From positions 1 through 7,120 of the forward strand of contig CACYDK010000116.1 of assembly GCA_902773155.1 (NCBI GenBank): DNA of 7,120 bases. The letters are read 5' to 3'. Origin of the DNA: an uncultured Ruminococcus sp. (GTDB taxonomy: Bacteria; Bacillota; Clostridia; Oscillospirales; Acutalibacteraceae). The notes under the pieces are model-generated. The model was not told the DNA's origin. It saw nothing but the letters and a program-made list of their open reading frames with translations, and made no database searches. A program made the translations under genes and the position numbers. Below, piece by piece: positions 1 through 5,763 of the stretch; position 1 is the stretch's first letter, and each line of letters starts with the position of its first letter.

Positions 1-203
1 CCGTAATAGCGCTTGCCGGGAAGTCCCTCGGCGTATTTGTTTGTAAGAACGCTGCCCATAGCCGCCATTACAGGCTCGCTGACTATATTCTCGCTCGCGA
101 TGAGCTCAAGATTTCTGCGCTGACGGGCAAGCTCATCGGCTATGCACTGAGCTACCTCAGGATCAGCCTGTCTTACGATTTCGATGCTTTGCATTTCTTT
201 CAT
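1..203 (-). CDS. glyA: Serine hydroxymethyltransferase, N-terminal part (runs off the left edge)
   Basis: Reading leftward from the ATG at 201-203, 67 complete codons give an N-terminus typical of serine hydroxymethyltransferase. It has the ELIASEN signature at residues 33-39, then [19 protein letters not shown] at 42-60 and GKRYYG at the window edge; Tyr57 and Glu59 lie in the conserved KYAEG segment of the family. The enzyme is a cytosolic PLP protein that converts serine and tetrahydrofolate to glycine and 5,10-methylene-tetrahydrofolate, feeding one-carbon and thymidylate metabolism. An AAGGAG ribosome binding site sits at about 212-217. The gene begins 36 bp after the dus stop on the same strand, with no promoter or terminator visible between them, so it is probably the third gene of that operon. 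The PLP lysine and the rest of the protein lie outside the window. Identification is secure; only the extent is unknown. Confidence 0.96.
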   Translation of the reverse strand, partial: MKEMQSIEIVRQADPEVAQCIADELARQRRNLELIASENIVSEPVMAAMGSVLTNKYAEGLPGKRYY

Positions 204-239
204 TTTGATTTCTCCTTATCTAAAAATTCATATGTGGAA

Positions 240-1208
240 TCAATGAACGTTTTCAGCGAGGACGCGGCTTATTAGGCCGTACATATCCCCGAGCGTTTCG
301 ACCCTTCCCGCTTCGTTGCGAAAAGCGGCCGCTCCGCGAAAGCCCTTAAGGTACCACGCGATTTGTTTTCTTGACTGGAGCATACCCATATGCTCACCCT
401 TGTATTTGCACACAAGCTCTATGTGAGAGCGCATAACCGCCATTCTCTCCTCGGGCTCGGGAGGCCGGATTATATTTCCTTTTTCGAAATATTCGTTAAG
501 TATACGGAAGATCCAGGGATTTCCCAAAGCCGCGCGCGCGACCATTACGGCGTCGCAGCCTGTATAGTCGAGCATCTTTTTGGCGGATTGTATATCTCTT
601 ACGTCGCCGTTGCCGATCACCGGCACATTGACGGAGCTTTTTACTGCCTTAATAATATCGAGGTCGCACTGTCCCGAGTAGTACTGCTGACGCGTACGAC
701 CGTGAATAATAATAGCGTCGGCGCCGTTATGCTCGCAGATTTTTGCGACCTCTACGGCGTTTACCGAGTCCGAGTCGAAGCCCTTGCGGATTTTTACCGT
801 CAGCGGCAGAGAGACTGAGCTTTTTACTGCCGCTACGATCTCGCCGCAAAGCGCGGGATTTTTCATAAGGGCGCTTCCGGCTCCGTTACCGGCGATCTTT
901 GGAGCCGGGCATCCCATATTGATATCTATGATATCGGCTCCGGCTTCAAGAGCCAGCTTAGCGGAGGACGCGATGACATCGGGCTCCGTACCGAAAAGCT
1001 GAATACCGCAGGGGTGTTCGTTTTCGGACAGCTGCATAAGCTCGAAGCTCTTCTTATCGCCGAAGCTGAGCGCCTTGGCTGAGACCATCTCTGTTTCCGC
1101 GTAACCGGCGCCGAAGCTGCGGCAAACCTCGCGAAACGCCCTGTCGGTTATTCCGGCAAGCGGCGCGAGAAGCGCTTTTGAGCCTATTTCTACGTTTCCT
1201 ATTCTCAT
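240..1208 (-). CDS. dus: tRNA-dihydrouridine synthase, DusB type
   Basis: The 322-residue protein has the expected length and domain order: an FMN-binding TIM barrel (about residues 1-240) followed by a small helical domain. Visible motifs are LAPLAGITD at 14-22, INMGCPAPK at 96-104 with catalytic Cys100, VKIRKG at 138-143 with Lys139, IIHGRTR at 167-173 with His169, IGNGDV at 198-203, and ARAALGNPW at 224-232, the phosphate-binding end of the barrel. SRKQIAWYLKG at 279-289 is the usual C-terminal motif. Enzymes of this family reduce specific uridines in the tRNA elbow to dihydrouridine using NADPH and FMN, in the cytosol. The target uridine cannot be told from sequence. The ATG directly abuts the TAA of the upstream gene (TAAATG) and has only a weak ribosome binding site, which suggests translational coupling. 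glyA follows after 36 bp. Confidence 0.95.
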   Translation of the reverse strand: MRIGNVEIGSKALLAPLAGITDRAFREVCRSFGAGYAETEMVSAKALSFGDKKSFELMQLSENEHPCGIQLFGTEPDVIASSAKLALEAGADIIDINMGCPAPKIAGNGAGSALMKNPALCGEIVAAVKSSVSLPLTVKIRKGFDSDSVNAVEVAKICEHNGADAIIIHGRTRQQYYSGQCDLDIIKAVKSSVNVPVIGNGDVRDIQSAKKMLDYTGCDAVMVARAALGNPWIFRILNEYFEKGNIIRPPEPEERMAVMRSHIELVCKYKGEHMGMLQSRKQIAWYLKGFRGAAAFRNEAGRVETLGDMYGLISRVLAENVH

Positions 1209-1835
1209 TTACTTTCTGGTGTCCTTATCGTAGTACGAGTTGTACTTTCTGTTATTATAGAACTCGTCGTTCAAAAGACGCTTCTGACCGGTAATCTTAT
1301 CGCCTTCATCGTAGCGGTGCTTTCCGCCTCCGCCGTAGTAGTGGGTCTTGTTGCTCACAAGCATAATGATCACCGCAAGGACGCCCACAACAACGCAGCC
1401 CCAGCTGACATAGCCGTAGGTCAGATCTCCGTTGTCACCCTGAGAAACGTGGATAGCCGTTGGATCGGGATCTGTAGGAGCCGGAGGAAGGTCGTACTCC
1501 GGGTCAATTGTCTCGGGAGTCTCTGCCTGAGGATCAGTCTCGACGACGTAGGGAGCCTCGGTCTCGGGTTCCGTCTCGTAATAGGGCTCCTCGGTTTCGG
1601 GCTCTGTTTCGGGCTCGGTCTCGATATACGGCTCTTCGGTTTCGGGCTCGGTCTCGATATACGGTTCTTCTGTTACGACAGGCGCGTCGGTTTCGTCCGC
1701 ATAATAAGGCTCCTCCGTAACCTGATCGTCAATAATATCGTCAGGCTCAGCGTAAAAGCTAACCGCAGACAAAACGGAAATGGTTATAAAAACAGAAATA
1801 AACGCGATAATAACACGCTTTTTTGACTTCTTCAT
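1209..1835 (-). CDS. Membrane protein with an acidic Thr/Glu/Pro repeat, function unknown
   Basis: I do not recognise a characterised family. The 208-residue product starts with a basic, hydrophobic signal segment (MKKSKKR, then about 8-28) with a plausible cleavage after Ala29 (FYA|EP). Residues 30-130 are strongly acidic and rich in Glu, Thr, Pro and Tyr, built around an 11-residue repeat EEPYIETEPET at 56-66, 67-77 and, slightly varied, 82-92. A single transmembrane helix follows at about 143-161. The 47-residue tail is polar, with GGGGKHRYDEGDK at 168-180 and Tyr/Asn-rich sequence at the end, presumably cytoplasmic. Inference: a small cell-surface protein with an extended, possibly glycosylated stalk anchored by the C-terminal helix. 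ATG at 1833-1835 has TGAGG at 1844-1848 with 8-nt spacing. It is first in a probable operon with dus and glyA, and its stop codon touches the dus start. Confidence 0.8.
   Translation of the reverse strand: MKKSKKRVIIAFISVFITISVLSAVSFYAEPDDIIDDQVTEEPYYADETDAPVVTEEPYIETEPETEEPYIETEPETEPETEEPYYETEPETEAPYVVETDPQAETPETIDPEYDLPPAPTDPDPTAIHVSQGDNGDLTYGYVSWGCVVVGVLAVIIMLVSNKTHYYGGGGKHRYDEGDKITGQKRLLNDEFYNNRKYNSYYDKDTRK
1560..1670 (-). repeat. In-frame 33-bp tandem repeat (11-residue EEPYIETEPET unit)
   Basis: Within the repeat protein, a 33-bp unit encoding EEPYIETEPET occurs twice back to back (1605-1670). A 12-bp EPET-encoding insert follows, then a third, diverged copy (EEPYYETEPET, to 1560). The two head-to-tail copies are nearly identical at DNA level, which suggests recent duplication or slippage. 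Looser EEPYY and EAPYVVET units flank the array at residues 41-45 and 93-100. Confidence 0.85.
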
Positions 1836-1873
1836 CTATAAAACCTCATAATACCCATTTTATCATATAGAAG

Positions 1874-1902
1874 ATTATATCAAATCACGCGGTATTTTGC
1901 AA
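1874..1902 (-). promoter_or_regulatory. Housekeeping-type promoter for the repeat protein-dus-glyA unit
   Basis: On the minus strand, TTGCAA (1897-1902) is followed after exactly 17 nt by TATAAT (1874-1879), preceded by TGA, which makes an extended -10 (TGnTATAAT). Transcription would begin near 1867, about 30 nt before the ATG at 1835. The -35 box lies inside the last codons of spoIIP, so this promoter separates the housekeeping genes from the sporulation pair upstream. No terminator is visible between spoIIP and this promoter. Confidence 0.72.
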
Positions 1903-2973
1903 TACTTGAGCGAGAGCTTTACCCAATAATTTTCCCGAATACCGTGCCTCGCTGAGGGTATTTCCGTCCGTTCCGACCTCAATAAGCAGAGAACCGGTGT
2001 TTATGTGCATATTATAAACGAACTCGCCAAAGTACAGAGGCCTTGTCATTCCGCTGAATTTTGTCTCGCACATCTGCTGTAATCTCAAGGCGAAGCGGAG
2101 ATTATAATTCCAATTTGGAAAATCATACTCGCCGAAGGGATCGTAGCCAGACATTATCATTATTTGAGCGCCCTTTTTCCCCTTGTACGTAAAGGTAGGC
2201 TTTACCTTGTATGTATCGGAGCCGATCGAATCGCGGTGGATATCCAGAGTAACCTTTATTGAAGGGTATTTTTTCAGATATTTTTCCACCGTATCGCAAC
2301 TCCTGTAATAGCTTCCCGTATAGGTAGAGTCGTGCAGGGTCTTGTCGTGAACGGCTCCTATCCCCTGTCTGTTGAGCTCTTTTACTATTTCCTCCCCTAC
2401 TGCGGTCACGTTGTAGCGGTTGTCGGAGGTTCGGGGATAGTAGTCGGAGTAATAGTAGCCAACGTCGCAGTCGAGATAGCTTTCGCTGGTGTGAGTATGA
2501 TAAACAAGCACCTGGATATCGCTGTTTTTTTCCGGTGAAAAGCCTAGCTCAGACCTCAGCTCGGCTCCGATATCCATCTTATAATCCGTATTGTTTTTTA
2601 CGTAAAAATTCTCGTATTTGATTCCTCCGCCGGTGAGTTTCTTTGTATACACCGGGTAGGTTTGCTCGCTTTTATGAGCTGAAAAGGTATTGTAGTAGGA
2701 GGAATCAAAATCCGAGGAGGCGGGTTTCGTCTCTACGGATTCATCATCCGGGACGGAAGCTTTATCGGTTTTTTTCTTTTTTTCTGGCTTATTGACTTTT
2801 ACTTTAGCGCAGTAGTTTCCTTTGGAGATCGTAAAAGCCGCCGACATTACCGCCGCGCGGTCGCCGTCAAAAAACTTAGAAACTCTGGCGGCTGCGCAAT
2901 AGATTGCAACGGACACGATCATTACCGAAAGAAGTATTCCTGACGCGGTTTTAATTCTTCCCTTTAGACTCAA
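1885..2973 (-). CDS. spoIIP: Stage II sporulation protein P (peptidoglycan hydrolase of engulfment)
   Basis: The 362-residue protein has the SpoIIP layout: a short N-terminus, one membrane anchor (about 11-29), a Lys/Ser-rich variable linker (about 55-105) and a C-terminal hydrolase domain (about 115-360). Conserved motifs are LVYHTHTSESY at 156-166, DIHRD at 244-248 and LLIEVGTDGNTLSEA at 329-343; the His and Glu residues in them are the likely metal and catalytic residues by analogy with the family. SpoIIP is an amidase/endopeptidase that works with SpoIID and SpoIIM in the mother-cell membrane to remove septal peptidoglycan and drive engulfment. The start is TTG at 2971-2973: an in-frame TAA lies 15 nt upstream with no ATG or GTG between, and AGGTGA precedes it. 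It begins 50 bp after gpr, the same gene order as in Bacillus subtilis. Confidence 0.96.
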   Translation of the reverse strand: MSLKGRIKTASGILLSVMIVSVAIYCAAARVSKFFDGDRAAVMSAAFTISKGNYCAKVKVNKPEKKKKTDKASVPDDESVETKPASSDFDSSYYNTFSAHKSEQTYPVYTKKLTGGGIKYENFYVKNNTDYKMDIGAELRSELGFSPEKNSDIQVLVYHTHTSESYLDCDVGYYYSDYYPRTSDNRYNVTAVGEEIVKELNRQGIGAVHDKTLHDSTYTGSYYRSCDTVEKYLKKYPSIKVTLDIHRDSIGSDTYKVKPTFTYKGKKGAQIMIMSGYDPFGEYDFPNWNYNLRFALRLQQMCETKFSGMTRPLYFGEFVYNMHINTGSLLIEVGTDGNTLSEARYSGKLLGKALAQVLQNTA

Positions 2974-2977
2974 GCTA

Positions 2978-2983
2978 TCACCT
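2978..2983 (-). promoter_or_regulatory. Ribosome binding site for the TTG start of spoIIP
   Basis: AGGTGA lies 4 nt before the TTG at 2971-2973. It is the only ribosome binding site in reach. The next in-frame ATG would cut into the membrane anchor, so the TTG is the best start. Confidence 0.6.
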
Positions 2984-3002
2984 GCTTTTTACATCATATA
3001 TA

Positions 3003-3031
3003 TTCCTATGCGGATTGTCCAATTTATATGA
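3003..3031 (-). promoter_or_regulatory. Candidate sigma-E-type promoter for spoIIP
   Basis: On the minus strand, TCATATA (3025-3031) fits the sigma-E -35 pattern (KMATATT-like). After 14 nt comes CATAGGAA (3003-3010), which keeps the CATA of the sigma-E -10 but departs from CATACAnT in its second half. The -35 overlaps the gpr stop codon. B. subtilis spoIIP is known to be transcribed from its own sigma-E promoter as well as from gpr, which makes this plausible. The -10 mismatch keeps confidence low. Confidence 0.35.
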
Positions 3032-3908
3032 GAGCTTCGATCAGGGATATATCCACGTTCTCCTGAAGTGCGTAATTCAACGACAGAGAAATCAGACGAC
3101 TCGCGCGGTCTATAAGCAAATCGATCTCCTTTGGAGTGACGACCAGGGAGCGGTTGTCCGGACTTAGGGCGTTCTTCAAGTCGGCGGAGGTTTTTTCATC
3201 TTCAACATCGAGCAGATCAAGCACCATTGTGACAGCGTCGACAACTGTGGGAACTCCCACGGCAATCACGGGGACTCCTACGGTCTCGAGGCTTATCTTT
3301 TTTCGGTGATTACGCACCCCGGAGCCGGGGCTGATCCCCGAATCGCTCAGCTGTACCGTACAGCCCAGCCTGCTGATTCTGCGCGAGGCAAGGGCGTCGA
3401 TACAGATCACAGCGGTAGGCCTGACCTTTTTGACGATACTTTCAATGTGCTCGAAGGTCTCTATTCCGGTTTTCCCGGTGACTCCGGCGCTCAAAACTGC
3501 CACAGGTCTCAGCGCGTCCAGTCCGGTACTTCGCGCAAGCTCACCGGTGATATGACGGGTGGCGAGTATGCCTGAAGCGCTTTTTACCCCGAGAGCGTCG
3601 GGCGTAATATCCGAATTTCCGAGTCCGCATACGAGCACGAGTCCGTTCACAGGCAAAAGCCTACGTATTTCTCGCCCGATCACCGAAACTCTATCGTCGG
3701 TTGCAAGAAAATTATCCGTAAGCGCCGGAAGCTCAATCGTGATATATGTTCCGATATCCTTCTTAAGCTCCATGCTGGCGCTCCGTGTTTTTACCTTGAG
3801 CTTTGATATCTCCATTCCGGCATCCTTTCTCCGGGAAAAATCCACTCCCTGCACTTCGTCGCCGGCGAGCTCTCTCGCCTCAAGAGCGAGGTCGGTTCTG
3901 CGCTCCAT
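3024..3908 (-). CDS. gpr: GPR endopeptidase (germination protease for small acid-soluble spore proteins)
   Basis: The 294-residue product matches the germination protease family, an unusual aspartic peptidase that degrades the DNA-protecting SASPs when spores germinate. Motifs seen are RTDLALEARE at 4-13, IGTYITIELP at 52-61, LVCGLGNSDITPDALG at 92-107 with Asp104, AGVTGKTGIET at 141-151, ICIDALASR at 168-176 with Asp171, SDSGISPGSGV at 188-198, GVPVIAVGVPTVVDAVT at 211-227 and VTPKEID at 257-263. Asp104 and Asp171 correspond to the catalytic aspartates of the Bacillus enzyme. It lacks much of the insertion that Bacillus GPR carries before VTPKE. By analogy with the Bacillus TD|LAVE processing site, the propeptide would be only about six residues. 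I chose the ATG at 3906-3908, which has GAAAGG 9 nt upstream. A longer frame from TTG at 3971 begins upstream of the likely promoter. Confidence 0.95.
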   Translation of the reverse strand: MERRTDLALEARELAGDEVQGVDFSRRKDAGMEISKLKVKTRSASMELKKDIGTYITIELPALTDNFLATDDRVSVIGREIRRLLPVNGLVLVCGLGNSDITPDALGVKSASGILATRHITGELARSTGLDALRPVAVLSAGVTGKTGIETFEHIESIVKKVRPTAVICIDALASRRISRLGCTVQLSDSGISPGSGVRNHRKKISLETVGVPVIAVGVPTVVDAVTMVLDLLDVEDEKTSADLKNALSPDNRSLVVTPKEIDLLIDRASRLISLSLNYALQENVDISLIEALI

Positions 3909-3916
3909 ATGATCAG

Positions 3917-3923
3917 ACCTTTC
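3917..3923 (-). promoter_or_regulatory. Ribosome binding site fixing the gpr start
   Basis: GAAAGGT on the minus strand lies about 8-9 nt before the ATG at 3906-3908. Together with the conserved N-terminus (RTDLALEARE begins at residue 4) it favours this start over the upstream TTG at 3969-3971. Confidence 0.65.
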
Positions 3924-3937
3924 ATAATATATATTTT

Positions 3938-3966
3938 TAGTTTTAACCGGCGGTTGTCCTATATTC
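3938..3966 (-). promoter_or_regulatory. Candidate forespore (sigma-F/sigma-G) promoter for gpr
   Basis: On the minus strand, GAATA (3962-3966) is followed by GTTAAAACTA (3938-3947). Read as sigma-F, the -10 GTTAAAACTA differs at one position from the B. subtilis pattern GGnRAnAHTW, with a 14-nt spacer. Read as sigma-G, GAATA fits GHATR and AAAACTA fits CATWHTA at 5 of 7 positions after 17 nt. Bacillus gpr is a sigma-F/sigma-G gene, which supports a forespore promoter here. The start site would be near 3931, about 23 nt before the ATG. Confidence 0.42.
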
Positions 3967-3971
3967 TCCAA

Positions 3972-3987
3972 ACAGCGTAAATGCTGT
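3972..3987. promoter_or_regulatory. Operator-like inverted repeat in the gpr/protease divergent region
   Basis: ACAGC-GTAAAT-GCTGT is a 16-bp interrupted palindrome with 5-bp arms. It lies 10 bp upstream of the protease -35 box and just beyond the gpr -35 element, where a regulator could act on either promoter. The arms are short, so chance is a real alternative. Confidence 0.3.
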
Positions 3988-3997
3988 ATTTTCCTAC

Positions 3998-4026
3998 TTT
4001 ACAAGCTATGTGAAAATTGTTATAAT
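3998..4026 (+). promoter_or_regulatory. Strong housekeeping promoter of the dockerin protease gene
   Basis: TTTACA (3998-4003), a 17-nt spacer and a perfect TATAAT (4021-4026) preceded by TGT form a near-consensus sigma-A promoter with an extended -10. Transcription should start near 4033, giving a leader of about 29 nt before the ATG at 4062. Confidence 0.82.
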
Positions 4027-4061
4027 GAATTTTAAAGACATTATGGAAACGGTGCTTAGAT

Positions 4062-5639
4062 ATGAAAAAACTGTTCTCTGTATTTTTTATCACCACAATT
4101 CTATCAATATTTATCGCTACATCGTACTCCGCTGAGGCCGCAGAGATCGGCGCTCATATAACAGGCGAGGATATAACGGAAGCGGGTGAGCCTGCAGAAA
4201 GCCTGCCATCTTATTACAGCTCAAAGGATTTGGGCTATACCACGAGCGTTAAAACGCAGATCGGGAATGTCTGCTGGGCGTATGCCTCTACCTCGTCGTT
4301 CGAGACTCTCGCGCTCAAAGACGGCTTCTACATAGGCGACTACAACTCCGAGCTGCTCGACCTGTTCGGAACCAAAAGACCCGACGGAAACGGTTGGCAG
4401 AGAGGCGAGTTCGCCGCGGGCTACACCTATATCCCGATAGGCTATTTTATGAGCTGGAACGGTCCGGTGGTCAATGACGGCGATAAACCTACCCACGTCG
4501 TAACCGGACTTAGCTATATTTTTAAGGAAAACCGTCAGCAAATCAAAAAGCTCATTATGAAAAGCGGAGCGGTAACTGCAAATTTCAACACCTATTCCCG
4601 CGCCTACAGCAAGGATCAGTGCTCCTACTGCTTAACCGATGAAATATCTCAGATTTCGGGACATACCGTATCGGTCATCGGCTGGGACGACAATTACGAC
4701 AAGGCTAAATTCGACGGCAACTACACTCCGAATGAAAACGGCGCGTGGCTTTGCAAAAACAGCTGGGGGCCTGAAAAGAACGATATCGGCGGTTATCTTT
4801 GGATCTCATACGAGGATTTCTACCTCTTTAACGACGAAACCTTCGGCCCCAGCTTCGGTATTGATTCTATAAAAGAAATAAAAGACAGCGATCATCTTTA
4901 TCAAAACGAGGTCGACGGCGCGACATATGAGCTGGAATTCAACGACGCCGACAGCACGACCTTCTTCAACGTTTTCGATTTTTCGGAAAACGGTAACGTG
5001 CTGGATAAGGTAGTTTTCGAGAGCATATCCGAAGGGTCTGACTATACCGTATATCTTGCTAATCTCGACGGCAACGGAGCTCCGGTATCGAACAAAGACG
5101 AATGGAAGGAGCTGAAAAGGGGCACTGTCGATTACAAAGGATATATTTGCTGCGAGCTTGACGACATCACTGTTCCCGAGGAAAAATGCGCGATCGGGAT
5201 CGAGATCAATAACGAAAAGCTCAATCAAGGCAAAACCGAGAAAACGTTGACAGGATTGGGAGTCAACGAATGGCTAAGAAGCTCGATCACCAAGGAAATG
5301 ATATATATCATGCCCTGTGAAAGCGGCAAATCCTTTATAACCTATCACGGCTCTGTGGTTGATTTGAAGGATTATTACAAGGAGGTCAAAAGCGACGAAA
5401 TCGGCGGAACTCTGGTTATCAAGGCGATTACCGACGGAGTAAAAAACACACGGATCGCTGGCGATATCAACATTGACGGAACGGTCGATATCAACGACGT
5501 AACCTGTCTGCAAAAGTATCTGGCCGGATATACCACCGTACTGAGCACAATACAATCCGAAAACGCCGATTTTAACAGCGACGGAAAAATCAATATAAAC
5601 GACGCCACCGCGATACAGAGACATCTTGCAAATATGTAA
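4062..5639 (+). CDS. Secreted papain-like (C1) cysteine protease with C-terminal type I dockerin
   Basis: The 525-residue protein begins with a signal peptide (MKKLF, hydrophobic to about 20, cleavage likely after Ala24 or Ala26). A papain-fold peptidase domain spans about 50-265. Its catalytic set is visible as Gln66 and Cys71 in QIGNVCWAYA, His201 in SGHTVSVIGWDD and Asn233 in CKNSWG. Residues about 280-455 are beta-rich and resemble the lectin-like domain that often follows such peptidases in Firmicutes. A type I dockerin occupies 467-525, with two calcium loops: Asp468-Asn470-Asp472-Asp476-Asp479 and Asp503-Asn505-Asp507-Asn511-Asp514. The dockerin should plug the enzyme into a cohesin-bearing scaffold outside the cell. 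The substrate is unknown; dietary protein, scaffold processing or defence are all possible. The promoter is strong but the ribosome binding site (GGTG at 4051-4054) is weak. It is monocistronic, with a terminator directly after. Confidence 0.93.
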   Translation: MKKLFSVFFITTILSIFIATSYSAEAAEIGAHITGEDITEAGEPAESLPSYYSSKDLGYTTSVKTQIGNVCWAYASTSSFETLALKDGFYIGDYNSELLDLFGTKRPDGNGWQRGEFAAGYTYIPIGYFMSWNGPVVNDGDKPTHVVTGLSYIFKENRQQIKKLIMKSGAVTANFNTYSRAYSKDQCSYCLTDEISQISGHTVSVIGWDDNYDKAKFDGNYTPNENGAWLCKNSWGPEKNDIGGYLWISYEDFYLFNDETFGPSFGIDSIKEIKDSDHLYQNEVDGATYELEFNDADSTTFFNVFDFSENGNVLDKVVFESISEGSDYTVYLANLDGNGAPVSNKDEWKELKRGTVDYKGYICCELDDITVPEEKCAIGIEINNEKLNQGKTEKTLTGLGVNEWLRSSITKEMIYIMPCESGKSFITYHGSVVDLKDYYKEVKSDEIGGTLVIKAITDGVKNTRIAGDINIDGTVDINDVTCLQKYLAGYTTVLSTIQSENADFNSDGKININDATAIQRHLANM

Positions 5640-5643
5640 GCTC

Positions 5644-5675
5644 AACCGGCTCAAAGAAGAGCCGGTTATTTATTT
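5644..5675 (+). terminator. Intrinsic terminator of the protease gene
   Basis: AACCGGCTC (5644-5652) pairs perfectly with GAGCCGGTT (5659-5667) around the 6-nt loop AAAGAA. The 9-bp stem is followed by the T-rich tail ATTTATTT. It begins 5 nt after the stop codon. Confidence 0.9.
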
Positions 5676-5716
5676 GGAAACAACAAAAAATATACGAAGC
5701 ATTTACCAAATACCGA

Positions 5717-5745
5717 TTTACAACGCGTAGAAAAACATATATAAT
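5717..5745 (+). promoter_or_regulatory. Housekeeping promoter of the mscS-like gene
   Basis: TTTACA (5717-5722), a 17-nt spacer and TATAAT (5740-5745) match the sigma-A consensus almost completely and have the same hexamers as the protease promoter. The start site would be about 5752, only about 12 nt before the ATG at 5764. The ATG at 5746 would therefore not be transcribed. Confidence 0.8.
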
Positions 5746-5751
5746 ATGTTT

Positions 5752-5758
5752 GAGGTGA
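5752..5758 (+). promoter_or_regulatory. Ribosome binding site fixing the mscS start
   Basis: GAGGTGA lies 5 nt before the ATG at 5764-5766 and close to the predicted 5' end of the message. It decides for this start over the ATG at 5746, which has no ribosome binding site. Confidence 0.78.
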
Positions 5759-5763
5759 CGAAA

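Noticed and set aside
390..1002. Plus-strand open frames opposite dus
   Set aside because: They are antisense to a fully conserved Dus protein and have no motifs of their own.
1317..1826. Plus-strand open frame of 169 codons opposite the repeat protein, with LGLGLDIR-type repeats
   Set aside because: It mirrors the tandem repeat on the other strand, has no ribosome binding site or family motif, and the minus frame has a signal peptide, TM helix and promoter.
3946..3956. AACCGCCGGTT-like palindrome near the gpr promoter as an operator
   Set aside because: The arms are only 5 bp around one base, G/C-rich, and lie in the spacer of an already tentative promoter; chance is likely.
3909..3971. 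N-terminal extension of gpr from TTG at 3969-3971
   Set aside because: The extension covers the probable promoter, has no good ribosome binding site and lacks family similarity. The ATG at 3908 has GAAAGG and starts just before the conserved RTDLALEARE.
4806..5654. Minus-strand open frames of 77-140 codons opposite the protease gene
   Set aside because: They lie antisense to clear peptidase and dockerin coding sequence, and one runs into the terminator hairpin.
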